Shown: positions 20,968 through 29,962 of the stretch, one piece after another
How positions within the stretch are numbered: position 1 is the first letter of the stretch
Layout: each line of letters opens with the position of its first letter
Virus record (IMG/VR): IMGVR_UViG_3300044846_003029
Span: 1-32,281 of that record
DNA from: a virus
DNA: 32,281 nucleotides
Strand: one strand, 5' to 3'
Made by a program: the position numbers and the translations under genes
The notes under the pieces: generated by a model
The model's input: only the letters and a program-made list of their open reading frames with translations
Databases searched by the model: none
What the model was told of the DNA's origin: nothing

Positions 20968-21374
20968 ATTATTTAATTTATGTAAATGAATTAGGACCAA
21001 ATTATAAAGGAGATAATATTTACGAATTTATTTTCTCCGATACTTTGGAAGAAATTTGGGGAGAATCTTGGGAATCAACACCATCTAATGGGTATCCAAG
21101 TCCTCCCCATTTGGATTTTATAAAAAAGGTTGGTGTTTTGAAAAATAGTGTAGTTGAAATGGATGTTATTCAAAATTCTGACTATTTTTGTATGACAGAT
21201 TCTATGGACGGGGTAATTGCTCTGGCTTGGGAAAAAGAAAGTGATTCAGTTGACTTTACACACCAAAAAAGATTAGTATTTACTTTTGGTGATGAAGAAC
21301 AAATTGTAAAAGATAAATTATATGAACGAGATATCGTTTTAGAGTTTGAAAAAAAAGTTGTATATGAAAAATAG
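20964..21374 (+). CDS. Unknown 136-residue protein in the head block
   Basis: Starts MNYLIYVNELGPNYKGDNIYEFIFSDTLEEIWGESWESTPSNG and continues with strands such as SVVEMDVIQNSDYFCMTDSMDGVIALAWE. Similar short proteins with a 'YEFIFSD...WG..WE..P..G' pattern are found in head gene clusters of large T4-like phages, but I know of no function. ATGA overlap with the preceding gene and a start-codon overlap with the next gene show a coupled operon. Confidence 0.6.
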   Translation: MNYLIYVNELGPNYKGDNIYEFIFSDTLEEIWGESWESTPSNGYPSPPHLDFIKKVGVLKNSVVEMDVIQNSDYFCMTDSMDGVIALAWEKESDSVDFTHQKRLVFTFGDEEQIVKDKLYERDIVLEFEKKVVYEK

Positions 21375-22371
21375 TGAAAAAAAGTTACAACTAATTAGTT
21401 ATGGGTTAAAACCATCTACGGTAACAAAATTAAATGAATCACAAGTTGATGCTCTTTACCAAAGATTATCTGAGTCTAAAAAAGAAACAAAAGAAGATTG
21501 GACGAAAAAAGTTAGTCAAGAAACTGAGTATGTTGCACCTATAGCATCAGTTTCAAGTGGTAAAGGATTACAAGTACCTCCACCAACAGATCCATCAAAG
21601 AAAAGTATGATATCTGTGGCCGGTGGTAATGTTAAAGTAACTCAAGCTGAAAGTGAAATGACGGAGGGTGAATTAGATGAAAAATTTGAATCAAAATCAC
21701 AACAAGGTTTAATGTGGGCTAGATGTAAAAAATCTACAGGAGAACAAAAGGAAAAATGGTGTAAATTAGCAAAAGAGTTTTCTAAATCAACTACTAAAAA
21801 AGATTATGAAAAAATGCCTGAGAAAAAACATCCTGAAAAAACAGTTAAAAAACTGAAAGAAGAGGGTGGATACATGGATATGATTGGTAAAGCTTTTAAC
21901 AAAAATATGCAAAACAAAATCGCCGATATTAAACCAGGGTTAAAATGGGAAAGTGAATTAGAAAAACAATTTTCACAGATTATTGAAAGTACAATTTTCC
22001 CAAAAATGACTAAAAAAGATTTTATTAAAACTTTAATGGAATCTCCTGAAGTGGCCCCTGAAAAGGAAAGAACAAAAGAAAAAGAAAGGGAAACTGAAAA
22101 AGAAAGAAGAAGAAAGGATGAAGATGATCCATTCAGACCTGGTAGAAGAAACAAACCAAAACCAGCTCCTAAAGCCGATACTGAAGTTGCACCTGAAAAG
22201 GAAAGAACAAAAGAAATAGAAAGAGAGACTGAAAAAGAAAGACGAAAAAAAGATCAAGACGATCCATTTAGACCTGGTAAAAGAAACAAACCGAAACCAG
22301 CACCTAAAGCGGAAACAAATGAAGGATCACTACCTGATTGGTTATCTTCAAGATCAATAGGTATTAAATAA
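21364..22371 (+). CDS. Basic structural protein with DUF3008-like segment and two 45-residue repeats
   Basis: 335 residues from ATG 21364, which lies inside the end of the preceding gene (a TTG at 21346 is rejected). A middle segment (about 105-155, KFESKSQQGLMWARCKKSTGEQKEKWCKLAKEFS) resembles DUF3008-type proteins of phages and proteobacteria. The C-terminal third holds two tandem 45-residue repeats (22048-22182 and 22183-22317) that start EVAPEKERTKE and end KPKPAPKA, very charged and probably extended. L-x-E-S sites (KLNESQ, RLSESK, LMESPE) suggest processing in the prohead. Exact role unknown. Confidence 0.65.
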   Translation: MKNSEKKLQLISYGLKPSTVTKLNESQVDALYQRLSESKKETKEDWTKKVSQETEYVAPIASVSSGKGLQVPPPTDPSKKSMISVAGGNVKVTQAESEMTEGELDEKFESKSQQGLMWARCKKSTGEQKEKWCKLAKEFSKSTTKKDYEKMPEKKHPEKTVKKLKEEGGYMDMIGKAFNKNMQNKIADIKPGLKWESELEKQFSQIIESTIFPKMTKKDFIKTLMESPEVAPEKERTKEKERETEKERRRKDEDDPFRPGRRNKPKPAPKADTEVAPEKERTKEIERETEKERRKKDQDDPFRPGKRNKPKPAPKAETNEGSLPDWLSSRSIGIK

Positions 22372-22389
22372 CTAAAACAAAAATAGATA

Positions 22390-23820
22390 ATGAGCTTAAA
22401 TCATAAAATGGAAAAAATCCTTAAAACTAAAAAAAATCTTGAGGATAAGTTAATTAAAGAAGGTCTTACTAAAAAAGAAAAACAAATTTTGGACGAGATC
22501 AAAACTAATTTGACTGAAGCACCTATCGATTATTCTAATGTTGGTGGTGCAAGAATGGAACCTGAACGTCAAAGAAAATTTGAATCAGGTGAAAATCCAT
22601 ACGTTAAATATGGTATGTCTCAAGAACTATTAGATATTTTGGGTAGTGAAGCATTTAAAACATCTGTAGAGAAAGTTAAAAGAGCTCTTGGTGATAGATC
22701 AGGGATGGTTGAGGGTGACCCACAACAAGTTTTTATGCAACTTATGATGTTGGCAATGAGAGATCTTCAAATGATAACGTCAATACAAAGTCGTAAAAAA
22801 GAAGAGATAGAAGAACTTGCCGAAAACTTAGTTTCATCATATTTTAATTTAAACAAACCACCTTTAAATAAAAGAGTTAGATTAGAGGCGACTTTAATTG
22901 GTGGTCCGGTTGGGTCTTCAGAAGGAATGAGATCATCTGCTGAGGAATTTAGTGAAGAAGAAATAATTGAAGCATTTAAAGATGCTGAAAAACACAAAGA
23001 AGAACTTGAAGATTTTGCTCGTGAAGTTGAAAGTTTAGGAGGTAAATTTGATTCAGAACAAGCTGAAAAAGTGTTCGGTAAAAAAATGGAACAAGACGCA
23101 TTAAAATCATTCGAAGGTGAAAAAGGTAAACGTAGAATGATTAATACTATGATCCAAGGAGCGTCATTCAGCTTAGGTCATTTATATAAAACTCTTAATG
23201 ATCAAATATCTGAAATTGATCCGAGACTAATGAACTTATATAATGTTTCTCAAGCAATGATGGAACATTTGTACTGGTTATACCCTGATATGGAAGGTAT
23301 GGCAGGAAGTGGTGGTGGGCAGTTAGGTCAATCATCATTTGAAGAACCTGAAGACGAGGATGGTCCATTTGTAGTTAAAGCTAAGGCGGTAACATTACCA
23401 TTACTTGTTCATGAATTAGTTAAAGGATTGTTTGATTTTATGGCTTGGGATAGTTTACCTGAGAATGAAAAACAATCACAAATGGTATTAGGTGCTGAAG
23501 ATACATTACCTGGTGAAATTTGGGATTCATTGTTAGGTCCGGCAGTTTGGACAAGATTCCAAAATGCGTTACCAACAGATCTATTTGATGATGATAAAAG
23601 ACATATACAACTCTATTTATTCCACAGATTTGGAAGATTGTCTGCTGAAGATATGAAAAAATTAACTGACGCTATTTTGAGAGGTGATAAACAAGCTCAA
23701 AATATGATTAATCGTATGATTGAAGAAGTTAAAGAATATCTACGTAATAGACCTGAAGATGATGAAGAGGAAGAAGATGACTGGGATAGTGATATGTCTT
23801 GGTTGGATGACGAAGGTTAA
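22390..23820 (+). CDS. Unknown structural protein preceding the terminase
   Basis: 476 residues, largely helical, acidic at the end (DDEEEEDDWDSDMSWLDDEG). Landmarks: a lysine-rich N-terminal helix, LTEAPIDYSNVGGARMEPERQ (with an L-T-E-A site), a central helical core with many Met, and a conserved-looking part WDSLLGPAVWTRFQNALP followed by YLFHRFGRLSAEDMKKL. In T4 the small terminase lies directly before the large one, but this protein is far longer than small terminases (about 160-180), so I do not make that call. It could be a combined DNA-recognition and head protein. A 3-base gap separates it from the terminase gene. Confidence 0.6.
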   Translation: MSLNHKMEKILKTKKNLEDKLIKEGLTKKEKQILDEIKTNLTEAPIDYSNVGGARMEPERQRKFESGENPYVKYGMSQELLDILGSEAFKTSVEKVKRALGDRSGMVEGDPQQVFMQLMMLAMRDLQMITSIQSRKKEEIEELAENLVSSYFNLNKPPLNKRVRLEATLIGGPVGSSEGMRSSAEEFSEEEIIEAFKDAEKHKEELEDFAREVESLGGKFDSEQAEKVFGKKMEQDALKSFEGEKGKRRMINTMIQGASFSLGHLYKTLNDQISEIDPRLMNLYNVSQAMMEHLYWLYPDMEGMAGSGGGQLGQSSFEEPEDEDGPFVVKAKAVTLPLLVHELVKGLFDFMAWDSLPENEKQSQMVLGAEDTLPGEIWDSLLGPAVWTRFQNALPTDLFDDDKRHIQLYLFHRFGRLSAEDMKKLTDAILRGDKQAQNMINRMIEEVKEYLRNRPEDDEEEEDDWDSDMSWLDDEG

Positions 23821-23823
23821 TTT

Positions 23824-25590
23824 ATGTCTTTAAGTAGAGAACAGATATTATTAGAATATGTTAAATGTCAAAAAGATACGGTATACGCATTAAAAACTTA
23901 TCTTGAAACTTATGACAATACGGTTAAAAAATATGTTCCACTAGAACTATTTCCTGACCAAATATCGTTATTAGAAGATTACGAGAATTATAACGAAAAC
24001 ATCGCATTAAAATACAGACAGGCGGGGGTATCAACAGTTACCGCCGCTTGGTCATCAAAAAAACTTGTATTAGCGAAAAAAACAAACCCTGAAAAAATTC
24101 TAATTATCGCCAACAAATTGGATACCTCGTTAGAGATGGCCAATAAAATTCGTTCATTTGTTGGTCAATGGCCAAAATGGGTTGGTATTGATTTTGCCCC
24201 TGAAAAGAATTCACAAAAACATTATAAATTAACAAATGGATGTGAAGTTAAAGCGGTTGCAACATCTAAAGATGCCTTACGTGGATTTACCCCTACAATA
24301 CTAATATTTGATGAGGCGGCGTTCATCGATGCCGATAGTGATTTCTGGGCTGCGTGTATGGCGTCTCTATCTACAGGGGGTAAAGTAATTGTGGTATCAA
24401 CACCAAACGGATATGACCCTATCTATTATGAGATATACGATCAAGCATTAAGAAATATGAATGACTTCAAAATTTCTGAAATGTATTGGTTTAGAGATCC
24501 AAGATATACCAAAGATTTATATTTTGTTAAAACTGATGATATTGTACATTATTTGTTAACTAAAGAAGAGTATGACCAATCAACAAATATAAGTTGGGAA
24601 GATATCGCATTTAATGATAGAAATTTTAACGATGCTAAAGAGTTAATGAATCAAGGATATAAACCATGTTCATCTTGGTTTGAAGCCATGGTTAAAAAAC
24701 TTAAATACGATAAACGTAAAGTTTCCCAAGAGTTAGAATGTAACTTCTTAGGATCAGGTGATAATGTATTTGATTCAAAATTAATGCAAAAAATTAATGA
24801 CAATTACATTAGAGAACCTCAATCTAAAATGGTTGCCAATGGTTTATGGATATGGAAAGAACCAGTAGTTGGTCACAAATATATTATGGGGGTTGACGTA
24901 TCAAGAGGGGATAGTGAAGATTTTAGTTCATTTCAAATTATTGATTTTGACACAAGAGAACAAGTTGCCGAATATTTAGGTAAACTTCCTCCTGATACCA
25001 TGGCTGAGGTCGCGTATAAATGGGGAACTATGTATAGTGCTTATATAGTTGTCGATATCACTGGTGGTATGGGTGTATCAACATCTCGTAAACTACAAGA
25101 GATGGGTTACAGGGATTTATATGTTGATGGTGTTGAGGGAGGCAATCAGTGGAAATATAATCCAAAAGCTGCAGATAAAATTCCAGGAATAAATTTCAAT
25201 AACAAAAGGGTTCAAATAGTTTCTTCATATGAAGAAGCAATACGACATGAATTTAAAATTTATAGTTCTCGTTTATACAATGAAATGAACACTTTTGTTT
25301 ATATAAACGGTAGACCTGATCACCAAAAAGGACAACATGACGATTTAATCATGGCAATTGCTATGGCGACTTATGTTGGAGAATCATCATTTGCAAATTT
25401 AACAAAAGTTACTGAACATACAAAAGCAATGATTGATTCTTGGTCTGTAAATAGTAATGAAGAGGTTAATAAACAATTAGATTTTAATCCTGTGATTCCG
25501 CATTATCAAGATCGAATGAGACAAATGAATCAAAACCAACATTCTCGTGAAGATTATATGAAATACGGATGGTTATTTGGTGTTAAATAA
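23824..25590 (+). CDS. Terminase large subunit (gp17-like)
   Basis: 588 residues with ATPase and nuclease domains. ATPase: the adenine and P-loop region KYRQAGVST (63-71), the variant RQxGxST form lacking the usual GKT lysine; Walker B ILIFDEAAF with D163 and E164; coupling motif VVSTPNG (190-196). RNase H-like nuclease: D358 in MGVDVSRGDSEDF, D411 in VVDITGG and D507 in QHDDLIMA. The enzyme cuts concatemeric DNA and pumps it through the portal into the prohead. The portal gene follows directly, as in T4, and a late motif lies between the two. Confidence 0.95.
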   Translation: MSLSREQILLEYVKCQKDTVYALKTYLETYDNTVKKYVPLELFPDQISLLEDYENYNENIALKYRQAGVSTVTAAWSSKKLVLAKKTNPEKILIIANKLDTSLEMANKIRSFVGQWPKWVGIDFAPEKNSQKHYKLTNGCEVKAVATSKDALRGFTPTILIFDEAAFIDADSDFWAACMASLSTGGKVIVVSTPNGYDPIYYEIYDQALRNMNDFKISEMYWFRDPRYTKDLYFVKTDDIVHYLLTKEEYDQSTNISWEDIAFNDRNFNDAKELMNQGYKPCSSWFEAMVKKLKYDKRKVSQELECNFLGSGDNVFDSKLMQKINDNYIREPQSKMVANGLWIWKEPVVGHKYIMGVDVSRGDSEDFSSFQIIDFDTREQVAEYLGKLPPDTMAEVAYKWGTMYSAYIVVDITGGMGVSTSRKLQEMGYRDLYVDGVEGGNQWKYNPKAADKIPGINFNNKRVQIVSSYEEAIRHEFKIYSSRLYNEMNTFVYINGRPDHQKGQHDDLIMAIAMATYVGESSFANLTKVTEHTKAMIDSWSVNSNEEVNKQLDFNPVIPHYQDRMRQMNQNQHSREDYMKYGWLFGVK

Positions 25591-25598
25591 TATTTATA
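25589..25598 (+). promoter_or_regulatory. Late-promoter motif AATATTTATA
   Basis: Overlaps the terminase stop; a second near-match AATATTTAAG stands at 25621-25630, 15 bases before the portal ATG. Confidence 0.45.
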
Positions 25599-25645
25599 AA
25601 AAAAAAACTATTTAAACCTCAATATTTAAGTTTAAATTTTAATTT

Positions 25646-27490
25646 ATGGAAAACAAAAAAAATTTAACGGTTTGGCAACGTTTGTCCCACGCATTTGGAC
25701 CTAACTCGTTGTTGAATCAGGATTACCCAACATATGAGTTTGATCGAGAAGTTTTATTAAAAACTCAATCAAAACAAGATTATGAAAAAGAGTTATTACA
25801 AGCTCAACAAACTTACTATCTATCTAATCAATGGACTAAGATAGAAAGTAACTTATACACCCAAGCGGTATATTATGAACCAACAAGATTAGCATCATTT
25901 TATGATTATGAATCTATGGAATATACCCCTGAGATTTCAGCTGCTTTGGATATCTACGGAGAAGAATCTACAACTGTTGATGAGAACGGTTTTATGTTAC
26001 AGATTTATTCGGAATCAAAAAGAATTAAATCAATCCTTGCCGACTTATTTAATAATACTTTAGATATTAATACTAATTTACCTATGTGGACAAGAAACAC
26101 TTGTAAGTATGGGGATAATTTTGTTTATCTAAAATTGGACGTTGAAAAGGGTGTTGTAGGTTGTATGCAATTACCAAATATTGAGATTGAACGTTTGGAA
26201 AGAGGTATGGCAGCTAAATCGGCCAATGTTGAGGAACCCATAGAAAATAAAGGTTTAAGATTTAAATGGAAAGCTAAAGACATGGAATTTAATACATGGG
26301 AAATAGCTCATTTCCGTTTATTGGGTGATGATAGAAAATTACCATATGGTACTTCTATGTTGGAAAAAGCAAGACGTATATGGAAACAATTGTTATTATC
26401 TGAAGACGCGATGTTGATTTATAGAACATCAAGAGCACCTGAAAGAAGAGTATTCAAAGTATTTGTTGGTAACATGGATGATAAAGATGTAGAACCTTAT
26501 GTTCAACGTGTTGCAAATAAATTTAAAAGAAGTCAAGTTGTTGACTCACAATCAGGTAATGTTGATTTAAGATTTAACCAAATGGCGGTTGATCAAGATT
26601 ACTTTATTCCTGTTCGTGATCCTGCAGCACCTAACCCAATTGAAACATTGGCTGGTGCTCAAAACTTGGGTGAAATTGCCGATATTGAATATATCCAAAA
26701 GAAATTATTAACTGCATTACGTGTACCTAAAGCTTTTTTAAATTTTGAGGAACCAGCGGGTGGGGGTAAAGATTTGTCATTAATGGATATTCGTTTTGCA
26801 AGAACTATTAATAGAATTCAGAATTCAATGATTGCAGAACTTAATAAAATAGCAATTATTCATTTATTTATTTTAGGATTTGAAGATGAATTAAATAATT
26901 TTACTCTTAATTTAACTAACCCATCAACTCAAGCGGATTTACTTAAAATTGACGCTTGGAAAGAAAAAATGTTGTTATATAAAGATGCAACTATGGCCAG
27001 TACAGAAGGTATTATGCCAGTGTCTCACACTTGGGCTAAAAAACATATTCTTGGTTTATCTGATGAAGATATTAAACTTGATCTACAACAACAAAGATTT
27101 GAAAGAGCCATCGGTGCTGAATTAATAAATACCGCAACAATTATCACTCACACAGGTTTATTCGATAATTTAGACAAATTGTATAAAAATAAACCGGGAG
27201 TACCTCAAGCCGCAGGTGCAACACCTCCACCTCCTCCGGGTGGTGAGGGTGGAATGCCTGACATGGGTGGTGGAGGAGGAATGCCATCACCACCATCAGC
27301 ACCACCTCCCCCTGGTCCCGAACCAGGTGGTGAAGCGGGTGTAACTCCTGAATCATATAAACGGGATAATTTAAAAATACTATTAGAAAGTGATGGTTTA
27401 ATTGAATCTGATACATTCATTGATTTATCAAAAGCCAAAAATTATTTGGGGGATATTGAAAACGAATTGAATAAACTTATGAAAGATTGA
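25646..27490 (+). CDS. Portal protein (gp20-like)
   Basis: 614 residues, identified by position and by features of T4-type portals: an N-terminal wing (YYEPTRLASFYDYESMEYTPEISAALDIYGEE), a central helical crown and stem region (FRLLGDDRKLPYGTSMLEKARRIWKQLLLSEDAMLIYRTSRAPERRVFKV) and the tunnel-loop region after YIQKKLLTALRVPKAFLNFEE. The C-terminal part carries a Gly/Pro-rich low-complexity stretch (about 525-567) absent from T4 gp20 (524 residues). Twelve copies form the DNA entry vertex and the docking site of the terminase. L-x-E-S (LLESDGL) near the end could be a protease site. Confidence 0.88.
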   Translation: MENKKNLTVWQRLSHAFGPNSLLNQDYPTYEFDREVLLKTQSKQDYEKELLQAQQTYYLSNQWTKIESNLYTQAVYYEPTRLASFYDYESMEYTPEISAALDIYGEESTTVDENGFMLQIYSESKRIKSILADLFNNTLDINTNLPMWTRNTCKYGDNFVYLKLDVEKGVVGCMQLPNIEIERLERGMAAKSANVEEPIENKGLRFKWKAKDMEFNTWEIAHFRLLGDDRKLPYGTSMLEKARRIWKQLLLSEDAMLIYRTSRAPERRVFKVFVGNMDDKDVEPYVQRVANKFKRSQVVDSQSGNVDLRFNQMAVDQDYFIPVRDPAAPNPIETLAGAQNLGEIADIEYIQKKLLTALRVPKAFLNFEEPAGGGKDLSLMDIRFARTINRIQNSMIAELNKIAIIHLFILGFEDELNNFTLNLTNPSTQADLLKIDAWKEKMLLYKDATMASTEGIMPVSHTWAKKHILGLSDEDIKLDLQQQRFERAIGAELINTATIITHTGLFDNLDKLYKNKPGVPQAAGATPPPPPGGEGGMPDMGGGGGMPSPPSAPPPPGPEPGGEAGVTPESYKRDNLKILLESDGLIESDTFIDLSKAKNYLGDIENELNKLMKD

Positions 27491-27498
27491 TATTTATT
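27489..27498 (+). promoter_or_regulatory. Late-promoter motif GATATTTATT
   Basis: Overlaps the portal stop and ends 15 bases before ATG 27514. An earlier in-frame ATG at 27487 would translate through the motif. Confidence 0.5.
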
Positions 27499-27513
27499 TA
27501 TAAAAACAAAGAA

Positions 27514-28227
27514 ATGAAATTTGGAATTTTAAAATCGAAAATAGAAAAATTATTGGCTGAATCATATACCAATAATACTTTTAAAAAAGAATTATCTAAT
27601 TTTAAAAAATTAGTGTTAGAGAATAAAAATATCTCTAAAGTTTTTTATCTGTATGATGAGCTTAATTCTAATAAAGGATTAAATGAATCTATGGTTGAAA
27701 CATTTATTAATGAATGTTCATCCACGTATGAAAAAACAATTGTTAAAATTAAAACGTCAGAAATATCTTTAATTAAAGAATGGGTTAAAAATATTAAATC
27801 GGATAATGTATATAATCATATTGATGATTTATTTTCTGATAGTGTTTTAACTATTGAATCAAGAATTAAAAGTAAAACTTTAATTAAAGAATCTTTAAAG
27901 AAAACCCCAACAACTAAAAAAGAAACTTTAAAAGTTCCTGTTAAGTCGATGATCTCAATTGCCAATAAAACAATTGTTGATTATCTTAATACGTTAAATG
28001 AATCGGATAAAGAAGAATTAATAAAACTTCTTTCTGAAAATGATGATAATTTATCAAAAGAGTTTCCCTCTTTACAAGAATCAGTAATTAGTAAATTAGA
28101 ATCTTTAAAAGAAGGTGTTGATGAAGAAACTAAGGTAAAAATTACCGATACAATTACAAAAGTTAAATCTGAAAAATACGATAAACTTTCGTACTATAAA
28201 TTAAAAGGTTTAAAAGAGAATCTTTAA
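27514..28227 (+). CDS. Helical prohead-core-like protein
   Basis: 237 residues from ATG 27514; lysine- and glutamate-rich and almost wholly helical (e.g. KELSNFKKLVLENKNIS, TKVKITDTITKVKSEKYDKL). Many L/I-x-E-S sites (LLAES, GLNES, TIES, LIKES, TLNES, SLQES, KLES) suggest that it is cut into pieces by the prohead protease. It lies where T4 has the small core genes 67/68 (between portal and protease), so a prohead core role is likely; no direct sequence likeness is claimed. It is convergent with bS21, their stop codons overlapping. Confidence 0.65.
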   Translation: MKFGILKSKIEKLLAESYTNNTFKKELSNFKKLVLENKNISKVFYLYDELNSNKGLNESMVETFINECSSTYEKTIVKIKTSEISLIKEWVKNIKSDNVYNHIDDLFSDSVLTIESRIKSKTLIKESLKKTPTTKKETLKVPVKSMISIANKTIVDYLNTLNESDKEELIKLLSENDDNLSKEFPSLQESVISKLESLKEGVDEETKVKITDTITKVKSEKYDKLSYYKLKGLKENL

Positions 28228-28415
28228 TTATTATTCTTATAAGTTTTTTGAACATGCTTAGCTTTGTTGAGCATGTTTCTTTTTTTAACAGATTTTTTCA
28301 CGTATTCTTTACGATCTACTAATTGAGAACTTTGTCGTGTTTTTATAATTTTACTCTTATATTCTTTAAGAGCTTTCTCAATATTTGAGTTTTTATCTAC
28401 TTTTACAATTAACAT
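28224..28415 (-). CDS. rpsU: Ribosomal protein bS21, phage-encoded
   Basis: 63 residues matching bS21: MLIVKVDKNSNIEKALKEYKSK at the start (compare the bacterial pattern of one or two strands, then IE.ALK..K), a central RQSSQLVDRKEYVKKSVKKR with the typical basic helix, and a Lys/Asn-rich tail. bS21 sits on the 30S platform near the anti-Shine-Dalgarno; in flavobacteria it helps to hide that sequence. Copies occur in several large phages and are thought to steer host ribosomes towards phage mRNAs. The gene is set against the head operon. No Shine-Dalgarno is seen before its ATG (leader TTTAACTTAGCGTTT), while host rpsU genes in this group often have one. Confidence 0.85.
   Translation of the reverse strand: MLIVKVDKNSNIEKALKEYKSKIIKTRQSSQLVDRKEYVKKSVKKRNMLNKAKHVQKTYKNNN
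28251..28287 (+). terminator. Plus-strand terminator inside the bS21 gene
   Basis: AACATGCT-11 nt-AGCATGTT, then TTCTTTTTTT on the plus strand. It would end the portal and core transcript while lying within the coding sequence of the convergent bS21 gene (tail residues about 47-55). Confidence 0.65.
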
Positions 28416-28499
28416 AAACGCTAAGTTAAAAAAATTTTTGATTATACTATTAAATATACCTATATTTTTAAAAAATAAACGAACAAAAAATGAAAAAGA

Positions 28500-28967
28500 A
28501 TGAAAAAGGGGAAAACCTCGAAAATTCAGGGGTTCTCAAATTCCAAAATTGTTTATGGAACTGTGGACTCAATTAATTTCAAATCACTGTATTTAAATTT
28601 ACAAACTTGGGTAGAACCCATAAAAGAACCTGAAAATTGGACAAGAATTGTTCTTAACATGAGTAGGGCGATAAAACATTCAATTTACGAAACAATCGAC
28701 AAAAATTTATTTGATGATCATTTTATTGTAGATCTCGATTTACGATCAAGTGGTTTAATCGTAGGTAAAAAATCTTTCATGAATTTAGAAGTCAATTTTT
28801 ATGTGATACATGAAGAAATTGATTTTAAAGAAAAACAAATTAAAAATAATTTAAAAGAAATTATTCAAAGGATTTATGATGAAAATTTTATAAACAATAA
28901 TTATTTTAATTTCCATTTAACTAAAGGTAAAAAAACAGAAGAGGTATTACAAACCGAAAGTGTTTAA
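28500..28967 (+). CDS. Unknown 155-residue head-block protein
   Basis: A basic start (MKKGKTSKIQGFSNSKIVYG) is followed by an alpha/beta body: VDSINFKSLYLNLQTWVEPIKEPENWTRIVLNMSRAIKHSIYETID, then DHFIVDLDLRSSGLIVGKKSFMNLEVNFYV and a helical, Asn-rich end. The pattern SLYLNLQTWV and the DLDLRSSGL block look conserved, as in small proteins next to the prohead protease in other large phages, but I cannot give a function. The next gene's late motif overlaps its stop codon. The start at 28500 has an A-rich leader. Confidence 0.6.
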   Translation: MKKGKTSKIQGFSNSKIVYGTVDSINFKSLYLNLQTWVEPIKEPENWTRIVLNMSRAIKHSIYETIDKNLFDDHFIVDLDLRSSGLIVGKKSFMNLEVNFYVIHEEIDFKEKQIKNNLKEIIQRIYDENFINNNYFNFHLTKGKKTEEVLQTESV

Positions 28968-28975
28968 TATTTATT
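28966..28975 (+). promoter_or_regulatory. Late-promoter motif AATATTTATT
   Basis: 14 bases before ATG 28990. An earlier in-frame ATG at 28960 would again be read through the motif. Confidence 0.5.
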
Positions 28976-28989
28976 TAAAAAACTTTTAT

Positions 28990-29724
28990 ATGGAACAAAG
29001 AATATTAGGACCAAATGATACAGGTAAAAAAGGTATTCTTATTGAATACGACGCTGGATACATTAATCCGAGAGAAAACGATAATCAATATATCATGGAA
29101 TCCAAATCATTTTTGGACCATTCAAAACCGTTTGAATTTTATGCGGTATTACAAAAATATAATACCCCAAATAGAAATGGTAGAATCTATCCTGAACAAA
29201 TATTAAAAAGGGAAGCTGACAATTATAAAAAAATGATTGAGAAAGGGACTTCTCTTTCAGAATTAAATCACCCCGAATCTTCACTTATAGATCTTGATCG
29301 TGTATCACATATCATCACAGATATTTGGTGGGATGGTAATGTACTTATGGGTAAACTTAAATTATTAACAAGTCCAGGTTTTCATGAAAGAGGAGTTTGT
29401 TCAACTAAAGGAGATTTGGCGGCTAATTATTTAAGACAAGGTGTAACCCTTGGGATTTCTTCAAGAGGTGTAGGGTCACTTAAAAAAGTTGGAGAAACAA
29501 ATGAAGTCCAACCTGATTTTGAATTAATCTGTTTTGATTTAGTATCATCTCCATCAACACCTGGTGCGTATCTATTCTTAAATAAAGATGGTAGATTTGA
29601 ATTTGAGGAAAACCTTGAAGAGGAAAAGAAAACAAGAATTGAAAGGGAAGTTGGTAGTAGTGGGAACGCATCGCTTGACTTAATGAAAAAATTGTCTAAA
29701 TATTTAGGAGATAAAACTAATTAA
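28990..29724 (+). CDS. Prohead protease (T4 gp21-like serine protease, S80 type)
   Basis: 244 residues from ATG 28990. Key blocks are YAVLQKYNTPNRNGRIYP (51-68), LSELNHPESS with the catalytic His H94, and TLGISSRGVGSL with the nucleophile Ser (S157 or S158), then SSPSTPGAYLF. These are the conserved features of T4-like prohead proteases, which cut scaffold, core and capsid proteins after L/I-x-E during maturation. It lies between the core-like genes and the acidic scaffold, as in T4 (21 between 68 and 22). The last 40 residues are acidic and helical and are probably self-removed. Confidence 0.9.
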   Translation: MEQRILGPNDTGKKGILIEYDAGYINPRENDNQYIMESKSFLDHSKPFEFYAVLQKYNTPNRNGRIYPEQILKREADNYKKMIEKGTSLSELNHPESSLIDLDRVSHIITDIWWDGNVLMGKLKLLTSPGFHERGVCSTKGDLAANYLRQGVTLGISSRGVGSLKKVGETNEVQPDFELICFDLVSSPSTPGAYLFLNKDGRFEFEENLEEEKKTRIEREVGSSGNASLDLMKKLSKYLGDKTN

Positions 29725-29726
29725 TT

Positions 29727-29936
29727 ATGGATGAAAAATATTTTGTGGCTAAAATTAGCACAGATTTGGTTGATACCGAATCAGGTAAAGTTAAAAAAGT
29801 AAGAGAAGAAAAATTGGTGAGAGGTTACAGTCCCACAGACGTAGAAGCTAAAGTTACCAAGATTTACGAAAACTATACGATGGATTGGCGTATCACCGCA
29901 ATTGTTGAAAGTAAAATAGATGAAGTGATAGAATAA
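29727..29936 (+). CDS. Small protein, DUF4494-like
   Basis: 69 residues: YFVAKISTDLVDTESGKVKKVREEKLVRGYSPTDVEAKVTKIYENY, then strands to EVIE. The order (strand, long turn with KV, EEKLV.GYSxTDVEAKV) resembles DUF4494-type proteins of Bacteroidota genomes and their phages, whose role is unknown. Starts 3 bases after the protease stop and is followed by a strong terminator. Confidence 0.6.
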   Translation: MDEKYFVAKISTDLVDTESGKVKKVREEKLVRGYSPTDVEAKVTKIYENYTMDWRITAIVESKIDEVIE

Positions 29937-29962
29937 CTTTTATTTTCAAGTTAGGTAAAATT

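Noticed and set aside
21346-21348. TTG start for the repeat-bearing head protein
   Set aside because: ATG 21364 is a better start and also overlaps the preceding gene.
22390-23820. Small terminase subunit
   Set aside because: The position fits, but the protein is about 476 residues and shows no recognisable DNA-binding motif of that family.
27144-27438. Minus-strand Pro/Gly-rich and His-rich frames opposite the portal C-terminus
   Set aside because: Low-complexity Gly/Pro codons stay open on both strands; the portal frame is continuous.
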